A DNA stretch of 64,000 nt from Actinosynnema sp. ALI-1.44. Its GTDB lineage: Bacteria > Actinomycetota > Actinomycetes > Mycobacteriales > Pseudonocardiaceae. The notes beneath the pieces were generated by a model. That model ran no database searches, was not told the origin of the DNA, and saw only the letters and a list, made by a program, of their open reading frames with translations. A program made the position numbers and the translations under genes. The stretch is from the NCBI RefSeq assembly GCF_001984155.1, contig NZ_MTQO01000054.1:434001-498000 (forward strand), read 5' to 3'. Position 1 is the first letter of the stretch. Each line of letters starts with the position of its first letter. This document shows positions 28,316-37,100 of the stretch, in pieces.

Positions 28316-29204
28316 CGCAGCGAGGCCTGGTCCTGCGCTGAAATGACAACGCTGTCACCGCAGCCGCGACACCAAAGCCGCCGAAGCCCAACGCGCCCAC
28401 AGCGACCACCCAAACTGGCAACTCACTGTGCACAGCACCGGTGAGTGCCAGTAGAACCCACCCCATCCCGACGACGCCGTACGGACCGAGCAACGCGGCC
28501 AGCCAGGCCGGCGCCAACAGAAGCCAGCGAGGAACCACCTGCCCCCACTGGCTCACCAGCGCCCACAGCAGGACCATGCCCATCAGCGCCGCGAGCGACG
28601 TGCCGTCGATCCCGTACCGCCCAAGGAAGCCGTACAACCCGTCGCTGGTGGTGAGGTCTGGCCCGGCCATGCCGTCGATGCGCAACCCGATCGCCCACAA
28701 CACTTTCATCACCACGTAGGGCACGAACGCGACGGCTCCGGCGATGGCGGTACGCCGCACCCCTTTCGATACAGGGGGCGGCGGGGGCTCATTCGCGTCG
28801 TGCACCTGAGCACAGCGTGGGCACAGACCGTGCGCACGGCGGCGTGCCGCGACCGCTGTGGCCGTGAACAGGATCCCGCCAAGCAGGCACAGGGCTTGCC
28901 TAGCCGCGCCGGTCCAGCTGTCGACCGTGCCGGTGAGCGCGAACGCGACGACGGTCAGCACCGTGAACACCCCGCCTGCCAACGCGAACGCGGCCACGGC
29001 GAACGCGCCCAGCCATGCCGCCGCGGGTGGTTTCGGCCGGGTGCACGCCACTGCCACAAGGAATCCGACCAGACCTCCGGCGGCGATCAGCCAGCCCGCG
29101 GTCGTCGTGCCGCCCGCAATCCGGTACGCCCCAAGCCCGGCCGCCGCCGCGGCCCACCCGGCCGCCGCGTGCGCCGACCACCGGGGCCAGCTTCTTCCAG
29201 TCAT
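28278..29204 (-). CDS. Multi-pass membrane protein, function unknown
   Basis: The protein is about 308 residues from ATG 29204 (321 if from GTG 29243). It has about eight hydrophobic segments, broken after the fourth by a cytoplasmic loop with the pair CPRC ([20 protein letters not shown]). That loop resembles a small zinc knuckle. Similar actinomycete membrane proteins have no known function. It overlaps bioA by 38 bases tail to tail. Confidence 0.65.
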   Translation of the reverse strand: MTGRSWPRWSAHAAAGWAAAAAGLGAYRIAGGTTTAGWLIAAGGLVGFLVAVACTRPKPPAAAWLGAFAVAAFALAGGVFTVLTVVAFALTGTVDSWTGAARQALCLLGGILFTATAVAARRRAHGLCPRCAQVHDANEPPPPPVSKGVRRTAIAGAVAFVPYVVMKVLWAIGLRIDGMAGPDLTTSDGLYGFLGRYGIDGTSLAALMGMVLLWALVSQWGQVVPRWLLLAPAWLAALLGPYGVVGMGWVLLALTGAVHSELPVWVVAVGALGFGGFGVAAAVTALSFQRRTRPRCVNPQPLPHREPS

Positions 29205-29279
29205 ACGAACAGGTTGCCGCGCGGTAGGGTCCCCCCGACTCACACTACGGGGTGAAGGCGATCCCTCACCAGGATGAGC

Positions 29280-30080
29280 TCACAGCACGTGCTCCTGGTA
29301 GGTGTCGATGACCCGGTCGACCACCTCGTCGCCGGGGGAGTCCCAGATCGCCTGGTTGAAGATCTCCACCTCGATCGGGCCCGAGTAACCCGTGGCGTCG
29401 ACCGCCTCCCGCAGCCGCCGCAACTCGATGCAGCCGTCGCCCATCATGCCCCGGCCGAGCAGGACGCCTTCGGGCAGCGGCGTGATCCAGTCGCACACCT
29501 GGAAGATCGAGATCCGCTCGGCGGCCCGCTCGATCGCCTGGTACACACCGGGATCCCACCAGACGTGGTACGTGTCCACGCACACACCGACCTGGTTGGC
29601 GGGGAACAGCAGCGCCATGTCCAGTGCCTGGTCCAGAGTGGACACCACACACCGGTCGGACGCGAACATCGGGTGCAGCGGCTCGATCGACAGCTGGACG
29701 CCTTGCGCCGCCGCGTAGGGCGCGAGCTCGGCGATCGAGTCGAGCACGTTCTGCCGCGCCGCGTCGATGTCCTGGCTGCCTGGCGGAAGACCGCCGGAGA
29801 CCAGGACCAGGATCGGTGCGCCCAGCGCCGCGGCTTCGTCGATCGCTTTGCGGTTGTCGGCGATCGCGTCCGTATCGGCGAAGAAACCACCACGGCACAG
29901 CGAGGTCACGGTCAGGCCCGCGTCGCGGACCAGCTTGGCCGTCCGGTCGAGCCCGTAGTCCGCCACCGGGCCACGCCACAGACCCACCTGGGTCAGGCCT
30001 GCCCGAGCGCATCCATCCACCAGGGCGGGAATGTCCCACTGGGTGGTGGTGGCCTGGTTGAGGCTCAGCCGGGAGCTCAC
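29280..30080 (-). CDS. Sugar phosphate isomerase/epimerase (xylose-isomerase-like TIM barrel)
   Basis: The 266-residue protein has an AP-endonuclease-2-type TIM barrel: LSLNQATTTQWDIPALVDGCARAGL at the start, LSIEPLHPMF (metal-binding Glu), VGVCVDTYHVWWD (metal-binding Asp and His), and PIEVEIFNQ near the end. It probably isomerises a keto-sugar or inositol derivative. GTG 30080 overlaps the DUF993 stop by 4 bases, so it is the third gene of the operon read from 32352. Confidence 0.85.
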   Translation of the reverse strand: MSSRLSLNQATTTQWDIPALVDGCARAGLTQVGLWRGPVADYGLDRTAKLVRDAGLTVTSLCRGGFFADTDAIADNRKAIDEAAALGAPILVLVSGGLPPGSQDIDAARQNVLDSIAELAPYAAAQGVQLSIEPLHPMFASDRCVVSTLDQALDMALLFPANQVGVCVDTYHVWWDPGVYQAIERAAERISIFQVCDWITPLPEGVLLGRGMMGDGCIELRRLREAVDATGYSGPIEVEIFNQAIWDSPGDEVVDRVIDTYQEHVL

Positions 30081-31204
30081 GTCGACACCTCCAGGAACGC
30101 GCGCATCCGGGCCGCTGCCAGATCCGGGTCCGGCAGCAGCCCGGCCGCGTCGGCCAGTCTGAACAGCTCGACCAGGTGTGGCACGGACCGCGCGCTCTCC
30201 AGCCCGCCGACCATCCGGAAGTGGGACTGGTACCCGGCCAGCCAGGCCAGGAACACGATGCCCGTCTTGTAGTAGTAAGTCGGTGTGCCGAAGATGTGCC
30301 GGGACAACGGCACAGTCGGCGCGAGGATCTCGTTGTACGAAGCGGTGTCCGATTCGTCCAACGCTCGCACGGCGGCTGCCGCCGCTGGGGCGATCGCGTC
30401 GAAGATGCCCAGCAGCGCGTCGCTGTACCCCTCGGAGTCACCCAGGATCAGCTCGGGGTAGTGGAAGTCGTCGCCGGTGTAGCACCGCACACCCACCGGC
30501 AGCCTGCGGCGCAGGTCCACTTCACGTGACGCGTCCAGTAGCGAGATCTTCACACCGTCCACAGCCGACGCGTGGGACTTGATGATCTCGGCGAACACGT
30601 CGGTGGCCGCGTCGAGGTCCGGCGCGCCCCAGTAGCCGTCCAGCGCCGGGTCGAACATCGGGCCGAGCCAGTGCAGGATCACCGGTGACGACACCTGGCG
30701 CAGCAGGTGCCCGTACACCCGGTGGTAGTCGTCGGATCCCGACGCCGCCGCGGCCAAGGCCCGGCTGGCCATCAGGATCACCTGGCCGCCGGTCTCCTCG
30801 ATCACGGCGACCTGCTCGGTGTACGCCTCGATCACGTCGTCGACCGTGTGCGGGCCCGGCGCGAGCTGGTCCGTTCCCGCGCCGCACGCGAACGGGCCTG
30901 CGGCGTTCGCCCCGGTCCGGCGGATCAGTTCCCTGGTCGCGGCCCAGTCGAGGCCCATCCCGCGCTGCGCGGTGTCCATCGCCTCCGCGACACCGAAACC
31001 GTGGTCCCACAGGTGGTTGCGGTAGGCGAGGGTGGCGTCCCAGTCGACGGCGGCGGGACTGCCTGGGGTGTTGTCCCCCAACGGGTCCGCCACCACGTGG
31101 GCCGCCGCGAGCAGGCGGCGGCTCAGCGGTGCGGGTCCGGGGGAGTACCCGCCGGACGACCGGATCTCGTAGGGGCCGGTCGGCAGTTCGATGATCACAC
31201 TCAC
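30077..31204 (-). CDS. DUF993 family protein (DHDPS-like aldolase fold)
   Basis: The 375-residue protein has conserved blocks: VDWDATLAYRNHLWDHGFGVAEAMDTAQRG, GVKISLLDASREVDLRRRLP, YTGDDFHYPELI and FGTPTYYYKTGIVFLAWLAG. The KISLLD segment matches the place of the Schiff-base lysine in the dihydrodipicolinate-synthase superfamily. DUF993 genes are usually found beside Gfo/Idh and sugar isomerase genes, as here. GTG 31204 overlaps the upstream stop by 4 bases. Function: probably an aldolase or hydratase step in carbohydrate breakdown, unproven. Confidence 0.82.
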   Translation of the reverse strand: MSVIIELPTGPYEIRSSGGYSPGPAPLSRRLLAAAHVVADPLGDNTPGSPAAVDWDATLAYRNHLWDHGFGVAEAMDTAQRGMGLDWAATRELIRRTGANAAGPFACGAGTDQLAPGPHTVDDVIEAYTEQVAVIEETGGQVILMASRALAAAASGSDDYHRVYGHLLRQVSSPVILHWLGPMFDPALDGYWGAPDLDAATDVFAEIIKSHASAVDGVKISLLDASREVDLRRRLPVGVRCYTGDDFHYPELILGDSEGYSDALLGIFDAIAPAAAAAVRALDESDTASYNEILAPTVPLSRHIFGTPTYYYKTGIVFLAWLAGYQSHFRMVGGLESARSVPHLVELFRLADAAGLLPDPDLAAARMRAFLEVST

Positions 31205-32352
31205 AGCTCCAGGTCCGGAATGGACAACCGCTGGCCTTCGCGTGCCGACCGCAGCCCGAGCTCCGCGAGCTGCACGCCACGCGCACCGGCCACCAGGTCC
31301 CAGTGCCACGGCGTGTCCAGCACGACGTGCTTGAGGAACAGCTCCCACTGGGCCTTGAACCCGTTGTCGAACACCTGGTTGTCCGGGACTTCCTGCCACT
31401 GCGACCGGAAGTCCTCGGTCGGCGGCAGGTCCGGGTTCCACACCGGCATCGGCGTGGCCGACCGGTGCTGCACGCGGCAGCGGCGCAGCCCGGCGACCGC
31501 GCTGCCTTCCGTACCGTCCACTTGGAACTCGACGAGCTCGTCGCGGAACACCCGCGTCGCCCACGACGAGTTGATCTGCGCGACGATCCCGCCGTCCAGT
31601 TCGAAGATCCCGTACGCCGCGTCGTCGGCGGTCGCCCGGTACTCGGCGCCCTGCTCGTCCCAGCGTGACGGGATGTGCGTCGCGGCAAGGGCCTGCACGG
31701 TCAGCGGCTTGCCGAAGAGGTGGTCGAGCACGTACTGCCAGTGGCAGAACATGTCGAGGACGATCCCGCCGTCATCCTCGGCGCGGTAGTTCCACGACGG
31801 CCGGTTGATCGGCTGCCAGTCGCCTTCGAAGACCCAGTAGCCGAACTCGCCGCGCACCGACAGGATCCGGCCGAAGAAGCCGCCGTCGACGAGGCGCTTG
31901 AGCTTCAGCAGGCCGGGCAGGAAGATCTTGTCCTGCACCACGCCGTTCTTCACGCCCGCGTCCCTGGCCAGCTTGGCCAGTTCCAGCGCGGTCGTCAGGT
32001 CCGAGGCGGTGGGCTTCTCGCAGTAGACGTGCTTGCCCGCGGCGATCGCCTCGCGCACGGTCCGCTGCCGCTCGCCGGTGACCAGCGAGTCGAAGTACAC
32101 CTGCACACCCGGGTCGGCCAGCGCCTCGGTCAGGTTCGTCGTCCACGGCAGGTCGTGCTCGTCGGCGATCGCCTTGACCTTGTGCTCGTTGCGGCCGATC
32201 AGGACCGGTTCCGGCCAAATCACGCTGCCGTCGCCGACCGGGATGCCGCCCTGCTCCCTGATCGCCAGTACCGACCGCAGCAGGTGCTGCCGCAGCCCCA
32301 TCCGCCCGGTGACGCCGTTCATCGCGATACCGACCGGCCGCCGATCCGCCAT
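31201..32352 (-). CDS. Gfo/Idh/MocA family oxidoreductase
   Basis: The 383-residue protein has an N-terminal NAD(P)-binding fold (GIAMNGVTGRMGLRQHLLRS) and the family lysine motif in HVYCEKPTASDL (EKP). A C-terminal substrate domain has DMFCHWQYVLDHLFG. It likely oxidises a sugar or inositol derivative. ATG 32352 follows GGGGAG; the frame upstream is not conserved. It is the first gene of the three-gene operon, divergent from lacI, with an operator directly upstream. Confidence 0.88.
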   Translation of the reverse strand: MADRRPVGIAMNGVTGRMGLRQHLLRSVLAIREQGGIPVGDGSVIWPEPVLIGRNEHKVKAIADEHDLPWTTNLTEALADPGVQVYFDSLVTGERQRTVREAIAAGKHVYCEKPTASDLTTALELAKLARDAGVKNGVVQDKIFLPGLLKLKRLVDGGFFGRILSVRGEFGYWVFEGDWQPINRPSWNYRAEDDGGIVLDMFCHWQYVLDHLFGKPLTVQALAATHIPSRWDEQGAEYRATADDAAYGIFELDGGIVAQINSSWATRVFRDELVEFQVDGTEGSAVAGLRRCRVQHRSATPMPVWNPDLPPTEDFRSQWQEVPDNQVFDNGFKAQWELFLKHVVLDTPWHWDLVAGARGVQLAELGLRSAREGQRLSIPDLEL

Positions 32353-32371
32353 GGTCTCCCCTTCTCGGCAT

Positions 32372-32384
32372 AGAAAGCGCTTAC
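32372..32384. promoter_or_regulatory. LacI-family operator, copy 1
   Basis: AGAAAGCGCTTAC, centred on the palindrome AAGCGCTT typical of LacI-family sites. It lies between the divergent oxidoreductase operon and lacI. The exact reverse complement is at 33461-33473. Confidence 0.75.
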
Positions 32385-32447
32385 TATCAGCGTAAGCTAG
32401 GCAGGCACCGGACCGGGTGTCAATAGGTTGTGCTGGGAGGTAGCCGG

Positions 32448-33464
32448 ATGGCGGCGACATTGGCGGACGTCGCGGCGCGTGCGGGGGTGTCCACCGCGAC
32501 CGTGTCGCGAGTGCTCAACGGCAACTACCCCGTCTCCGCCGTGACCCGCGAACGCGTGCACCGCGCGCTGGGCGAACTCGACTACGTGGTGAACGGCCCG
32601 GCCAGGGCGCTGGCCGCGGCGACGTCCGAAGTGATCGGCGTGATCGTCAACGACGTCTCCGACCCGTTCTTCTCCATCCAGGCCAGCGGCACGCAGTGGG
32701 AGGCCGCGAGCGCGGACCTGCTCGCCGTGATCTGCAACACGGCCGGGTCGCCGTCGGACGAGCTGAAGTACATCAGCATGCTGCTGCGCCAACGGGTTCG
32801 CGGCGTCGTGCTGACCGGCGGCACCCGTGAGGAACCCGAACACCTGCGGGCCATCGCGAAGCTCATCAGCCAGGCGCTGTCAGCGGGTACCGCGGTGGTC
32901 ATGTGCGGGCGGCCCGCGCCGCCGGACGTCGACGTGCCGTGCGTGGCGTTCGACAACGAAGGCGGCGCGCGAGCGCTGACCAGACACGTGATCACGATGG
33001 GACACAAGCGGATCGCCTACGTGGCAGGCCCGGCGGGCAACAGCACGACCACCGCGCGGCTCAAAGGGCACCTCTCGGCGCTCGACGAGCACGGTCTCGA
33101 CAAGTCCGTGGTGGTGCACGGCGACTTCTCCCGCGCGTCCGGGTTCGACGCGGCGATGGAGCTGATCGGCGCCGACGTGACCGCGATCGTCGCGGGCAAC
33201 GACCTGATGGCCCTCGGCGTGATCGCGGCGCTGCGGCAGCGGGGAGTCCAGGTGCCGCGGGACATCTCGGTGGCGGGATTCGACGACCTGCCCTCGGCCG
33301 TCGACGTCGTCCCGGCGCTGACCACCGTGCGGCTGCCGCTCGACCAGGGCGCACGGCGAGCGGGCCGGATCGCCAGTGGCGTGGAGGCGGTCACCGGCCC
33401 GACGACGCTGTGGATGCCCGCCGAACTGATGGTCCGCGACTCAGTGGCAAGACTCACAGAGTAA
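32448..33464 (+). CDS. LacI family transcriptional repressor
   Basis: The 338-residue protein has an N-terminal LacI helix-turn-helix and hinge (ATLADVAARAGVSTATVSRVLNGNYPVSAVTRERV). A periplasmic-binding-protein-like sugar domain follows (residues about 60-335, with VIGVIVNDVSDPFFS and IVAGNDLMALGVIAALRQRG). ATG 32448 follows GGGAGG. It most likely represses the divergent Gfo/DUF993/isomerase operon and itself through the AAGCGCTT sites at both ends of the gene. Confidence 0.93.
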   Translation: MAATLADVAARAGVSTATVSRVLNGNYPVSAVTRERVHRALGELDYVVNGPARALAAATSEVIGVIVNDVSDPFFSIQASGTQWEAASADLLAVICNTAGSPSDELKYISMLLRQRVRGVVLTGGTREEPEHLRAIAKLISQALSAGTAVVMCGRPAPPDVDVPCVAFDNEGGARALTRHVITMGHKRIAYVAGPAGNSTTTARLKGHLSALDEHGLDKSVVVHGDFSRASGFDAAMELIGADVTAIVAGNDLMALGVIAALRQRGVQVPRDISVAGFDDLPSAVDVVPALTTVRLPLDQGARRAGRIASGVEAVTGPTTLWMPAELMVRDSVARLTE

Positions 33465-33473
33465 GCGCTTTCT
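33461..33473. promoter_or_regulatory. LacI-family operator, copy 2
   Basis: GTAAGCGCTTTCT, the exact reverse complement of copy 1, overlaps the lacI stop codon and lies 49 bases before bioD. The site may serve looping, block read-through, or control bioD. Confidence 0.7.
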
Positions 33474-33522
33474 CGGCCCCCGGCGTGTCGCAGTCACGGT
33501 ACAGCTCGTAATCTGGTTCGAC

Positions 33523-34242
33523 GTGAGCGTGATCGTGGTCACCGGTACCGGAACCGAGGTCGGCAAGACGATCGTCACGTCGGGGATCGCCGCGCTGGCC
33601 AAGGCCGACGGCAGGCGAGTCGCCGTGGTCAAACCCGCCCAGGCGGGCCTCAACGAGGACGGCACCGGCGACCTGGACACCGTCCGCAGACTCGCGGGCG
33701 ACGTGACCACCGTCGAGCTGGTCCGTTACACCGACCCTCTCGCACCGGAGACGGCGGCCCGGCGCAGCGGTATGCCCACGATCGGGCCCGCCGACATCGC
33801 GGCCGCGGTGTCCCGGCTGGACGAGGACCATGACCTGGTCCTCGTCGAAGGGTCGGGCGGCCTGCTCGTCCGGTTCGACAGCAACGGCTCGACGATCGCG
33901 GACGCCGCGTGGGCGATGGGCGTACCCGTGGTGGTCGTGGCCGCGGCCGGGCTCGGCACGCTGAACGCGACCACGCTGACCGCCGAGGCGCTGCTGCGCC
34001 GGGGCATCGAGTCGCTGGGCGTGGTGGTCGGCAGTTGGCCGGCCGAACCCGATCTGGCGACCCGCTGCAACCTGGAGGACCTGCCGGTCGCGGCGGGCGC
34101 TCCGCTGCTGGGCGCGTTGCCGCACGGCTCCGGCGCGCTGGATCAGGCCCGGTTCGTCGAAGTCGCCCGTGCGGGCCTTTCCCCCTGGTTCGGTGGCGAT
34201 TTCGATCCCGAACAGTTCGTGATGACGTACAAGTCCTCGTGA
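33523..34242 (+). CDS. bioD: Dethiobiotin synthetase
   Basis: BioD closes the ureido ring of dethiobiotin with ATP and CO2. The 239-residue protein has the P-loop GTGTEVGKT (about residues 7-15), VAVVKPAQAGLN and LVEGSGGLLV. GTG 33523 is preceded by TAATCT (33509-33514) at 8 bases and no Shine-Dalgarno sequence, so a leaderless message is likely. It is followed by bioB after 89 bases. Confidence 0.95.
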   Translation: MSVIVVTGTGTEVGKTIVTSGIAALAKADGRRVAVVKPAQAGLNEDGTGDLDTVRRLAGDVTTVELVRYTDPLAPETAARRSGMPTIGPADIAAAVSRLDEDHDLVLVEGSGGLLVRFDSNGSTIADAAWAMGVPVVVVAAAGLGTLNATTLTAEALLRRGIESLGVVVGSWPAEPDLATRCNLEDLPVAAGAPLLGALPHGSGALDQARFVEVARAGLSPWFGGDFDPEQFVMTYKSS

Positions 34243-34331
34243 CCAGGTGCGTGAGCTACGTCCCTCACCGGCCGGCCTTTTCTGAGGCAGACTGACCAGT
34301 CGCAACAGCCACTGGCTTTCAGGGAGGACCG

Positions 34332-35348
34332 TTGACGGCGGCAGCTGAGAGGACCGGCATTCTCAAGGTCGCGCGGGAGCAGGTGCTCGAGCGCGGGGTC
34401 GGACTGTCCCAGGAGCAGCTCGTCGAGGTGCTCACCCTGGGTGACGACCGGTTGGCGGAGTTGCTGGGCCTCGCGCACGAGGTCCGGATGCGCTGGTGCG
34501 GTCCGGAGGTCGAGGTCGAGGGCATCATCAGCCTGAAGACCGGCGGTTGTCCCGAGGACTGCCACTTCTGCTCGCAGTCCGGCCGGTTCCCCACACCGGT
34601 GCGGTCCGCCTGGCTGGACATCCCCGGCCTGGTCAAGGCCGCACGGCAGACCCTGGCGACCGGCGCGACCGAGTTCTGCATCGTCGCGGCCGTCCGTGGC
34701 CCGGACAAACGTCTGCTCTCCCAGGTCCGCGACGGCATCAAGGCCATCCGCGAGGACGGCAACGACATCCAGATCGCCTGCTCGCTCGGCATGCTCACGC
34801 AGGAGCAGGTCGACGAACTCGTCGAAATGGGCTGCCACCGCTACAACCACAACCTCGAGACCGCGCGCTCGCACTTCCCGAACGTGGTCACCACGCACGC
34901 GTGGGAGGAGCGCTGGGAGACGCTGCGGATGGTCCGCGAGGCGGGCATGGAGGTGTGCTCCGGCGGCATCATCGGCATGGGCGAGTCGATCGAGCAGCGC
35001 GCCGAGTTCGCGGTGCAGCTCGCCGAGTTGGAGCCGGACGAGGTGCCGATGAACTTCCTCATCCCCAACCCCGGCACGCCGTACGAGGATTACCCGATCG
35101 TGGAAGGCCCGGAGGCGTTGCGCACAGTCGCCGCGTTCCGGCTGGCCATGCCCCGCACGATGCTGCGGTTCGCGGGCGGCCGTGAGCTCACCCTCGGTGA
35201 CCTCGGCGCGGAGAAGGGCATGCTCGGCGGCATCAACGCCATCATCGTCGGCAACTACCTGACCAACCTCGGTCGCCCGGCCAGCCAGGACCTGGACATG
35301 CTCGCCGAGCTGAAGATGCCCATCAAGGCACTGAACGAGACGCTCTGA
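34332..35348 (+). CDS. bioB: Biotin synthase (radical SAM)
   Basis: BioB inserts sulfur into dethiobiotin. The 338-residue protein has the radical-SAM cluster motif CPEDCHFC (CxxxCxxC), [10 protein letters not shown] context, and [22 protein letters not shown] and [15 protein letters not shown] 34332 follows GGGAGG at 7 bases. In actinobacteria BioB may work with the small Cys-rich protein encoded directly downstream. Confidence 0.96.
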   Translation: MTAAAERTGILKVAREQVLERGVGLSQEQLVEVLTLGDDRLAELLGLAHEVRMRWCGPEVEVEGIISLKTGGCPEDCHFCSQSGRFPTPVRSAWLDIPGLVKAARQTLATGATEFCIVAAVRGPDKRLLSQVRDGIKAIREDGNDIQIACSLGMLTQEQVDELVEMGCHRYNHNLETARSHFPNVVTTHAWEERWETLRMVREAGMEVCSGGIIGMGESIEQRAEFAVQLAELEPDEVPMNFLIPNPGTPYEDYPIVEGPEALRTVAAFRLAMPRTMLRFAGGRELTLGDLGAEKGMLGGINAIIVGNYLTNLGRPASQDLDMLAELKMPIKALNETL

Positions 35349-35357
35349 AGGGACCCC

Positions 35358-35567
35358 GTGACCGATCCGGTGACCTACTGTGGCTGGTGCGGCAAGCCCG
35401 GCACCGAAGGTGTGCACGAGGTGTGCCGCAAACGGTTGGCCCTGGTGGACCCGCCGCGGTTCTGTCGGCACTGCGCGCGGCGGATGGTCGTTCAGGTGAC
35501 CCCGGCCGGGTGGTCGGCGCGGTGCAGTCGGCACGGCGAGTCAACATCCGCTCCGGTCACGGGATAA
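35358..35567 (+). CDS. bsaP: Biotin synthase auxiliary protein (BsaP-like)
   Basis: The 69-residue protein has three Cys pairs or singles ([26 protein letters not shown]), six Cys in all, consistent with metal or iron-sulfur binding. It starts 9 bases after bioB, as Rv1590 follows bioB (Rv1589) in M. tuberculosis. This family has been reported as an auxiliary factor needed by actinobacterial BioB. The assignment rests on size, Cys pattern and synteny. Confidence 0.8.
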   Translation: MTDPVTYCGWCGKPGTEGVHEVCRKRLALVDPPRFCRHCARRMVVQVTPAGWSARCSRHGESTSAPVTG

Positions 35568-35605
35568 GCTCGGCTCCCGGGGAGACGAGAAGGTGAGGTT
35601 CGGCT

Positions 35606-36214
35606 GTGGCGGAACAGCCCGTCGAGGCGCAGCAACGCGATGCGCCACCGGAGGTTCCGCTGTATCCGCCGTACGGCGTGCCGTACTACCTGCCGCCCCA
35701 GCCCAGGTCACGCGTAGTGATCAAGGCGGACCTGCTGCCCGCGATCAGCGTGCTGTCGCTGGTGAGCCTGGTCGGTGTTCCGCTGGCATGGCTGTGGGCG
35801 CAGCTCGCGCCGGGGCAGCTCAAGCAGATCACCGTGCGCGGCCCGATCCCGCTGACCGCCGAGAGCTACCACCGGTTCGACTCGATCGCCGTGTTCGTGC
35901 TGCTGGGGCTGGGTGCCGGGCTCGTCGTCGGCGTCACCGTGTGGTTCATGCGCGAACGGCGTGGCCCGGTGACGATGATCGCCGCTGTGCTCGGGTCCTT
36001 GGGCGCGGCCTACCTCGCCACGTTGATGACGGGGATGTTCACCGGCTGGATCTACGACGTGCCGTCGCAGACCAACGTCGGTGAGCAGGTCACGGTCGCG
36101 CCGACGCTGGAGTCCGTCTGGGTGATCCTGGCCCAGCCGTTGGCCACCGCGCTGGCGTACGGCGTTCTGGCCGCGTGGAACGGAATGGACGACCTCGGCC
36201 GCCGCCTCGGCTAA
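35606..36214 (+). CDS. DUF2567 family membrane protein
   Basis: The 202-residue protein has a Pro-rich start (EVPLYPPYGVPYYLPPQPR) and four membrane segments (about 43-62, 92-114, 122-143, 170-190). The place after bioB and bsaP matches Rv1591 in M. tuberculosis, also a DUF2567 protein. Function is unknown; synteny hints at a link with biotin or simply conserved order. Confidence 0.8.
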   Translation: MAEQPVEAQQRDAPPEVPLYPPYGVPYYLPPQPRSRVVIKADLLPAISVLSLVSLVGVPLAWLWAQLAPGQLKQITVRGPIPLTAESYHRFDSIAVFVLLGLGAGLVVGVTVWFMRERRGPVTMIAAVLGSLGAAYLATLMTGMFTGWIYDVPSQTNVGEQVTVAPTLESVWVILAQPLATALAYGVLAAWNGMDDLGRRLG

Positions 36215-36224
36215 CGCCCGACGC

Positions 36225-36281
36225 GTGCAACCAATGTGGCCTTTGTTGCGTTTTTGGCTACCAATGTGGCCTTCGTTGCAC
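36225..36281. repeat. Tandem copies of the CCAATGTGGCC repeat
   Basis: Copy A at 36225-36249 differs from the 15289 arm at one base. Copy B at 36260-36279 is exact over a 20-base core, in the same orientation. They sit between the convergent DUF2567 and TetR genes, as the inverted pair at 15289-15345 sits between convergent genes. A TTTTT run separates the copies. Confidence 0.85.
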
Positions 36282-36292
36282 ACCTAGCGGGG

Positions 36293-36994
36293 TTAGTGGC
36301 GGTTGGCCACCAGGCCGTCGAGTACCGCGTTGAGTCCGTGGTCGAACATGACCTCCGGGGTGTTCGCCGCGGCGGCTTCGATTGACGCGGTGAGCCGGGG
36401 GTAGGGCGCGACCGCCGCCATGACGATCGGCTGGATCCGTTCCGCCCACTGTTCGTCGCTCAGGCCGCTGCGGGCCAACGAGGTCTGCCACGCGGCGACG
36501 CCGACCCCTGAGCCGATCACGAAAGCCTGCACGGCACGCAGCGCGAGGTCGCTCTCGGCCAGGCTGAAGCCGCCCTTCTCGAACAGCGCCAGCATGCCGT
36601 CGCTCATCCGCATCACGTTGGGGCCCAGGTAGGACAGGCCGATCTGGCCGAGGACCGAGGCGACCCACGGGTGGTTGTTGATCATCGCGAGGCTGCTGTG
36701 CGCGCAGCTGACGACGCCCGCCCGCCATTCGGTCGTGTCGGGCGACGGCACCTCGATCTCGCCGTGCACCTCGTCGATCGCCAACTCGATCAGCTCGTCC
36801 TTGTTGGCCACGTGCCGGTAGAGCGAGGTCGCGCCCGCGTCCAGGCGTTTGCCCAGGTTGCGCATGCTCAGCGCGTCCAGCCCCTCGGTGTCCAGCAGCT
36901 TGATGGCCTCGCCGACGATCTGCTCCCGGCTCAGCGCCGGCTGGTCGCGGCCCTTCTTCGGCCGGGCCCACACGGACGGGATGTCGCTGTTCAT
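36293..36994 (-). CDS. TetR family regulator
   Basis: The 233-residue protein has the TetR HTH (IVGEAIKLLDTEGLDALSMRNLGKRLDAGATSLYRHVANKDELIELAID, residues about 25-72) and a TetR-C-like ligand domain. ATG 36994 begins MNSDIPSVWARPKKG and is preceded by TACCGT at 6 bases, fitting leaderless expression. It is divergent from the MFS transporter and probably represses it. Confidence 0.9.
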   Translation of the reverse strand: MNSDIPSVWARPKKGRDQPALSREQIVGEAIKLLDTEGLDALSMRNLGKRLDAGATSLYRHVANKDELIELAIDEVHGEIEVPSPDTTEWRAGVVSCAHSSLAMINNHPWVASVLGQIGLSYLGPNVMRMSDGMLALFEKGGFSLAESDLALRAVQAFVIGSGVGVAAWQTSLARSGLSDEQWAERIQPIVMAAVAPYPRLTASIEAAAANTPEVMFDHGLNAVLDGLVANRH

Positions 36995-37038
36995 GGGCTC
37001 ACGGTAGCGCACGATGTTCGCTCTTGCATCACTGTTCG

Positions 37039-37080
37039 CAGTGTGCGTACAGTGTGCGCATCGACGGAACAACGTACGCA
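37039..37080. promoter_or_regulatory. Candidate TetR operator between tetR and the MFS gene
   Basis: CAGTGTGCG is repeated directly at 37039-37047 and 37050-37058 (11-base spacing). TGCGTAC (37044-37050) is mirrored by GTACGCA (37074-37080). The repeats fill the 106-base divergent gap. Confidence 0.5.
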
Positions 37081-37100
37081 AGCCGAGGGGACTGAGTCGG

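Noticed and set aside
37014-37100. Longer start for the MFS exporter
   Set aside because: The added residues lie in the tetR/MFS operator region and are not membrane or signal sequence.
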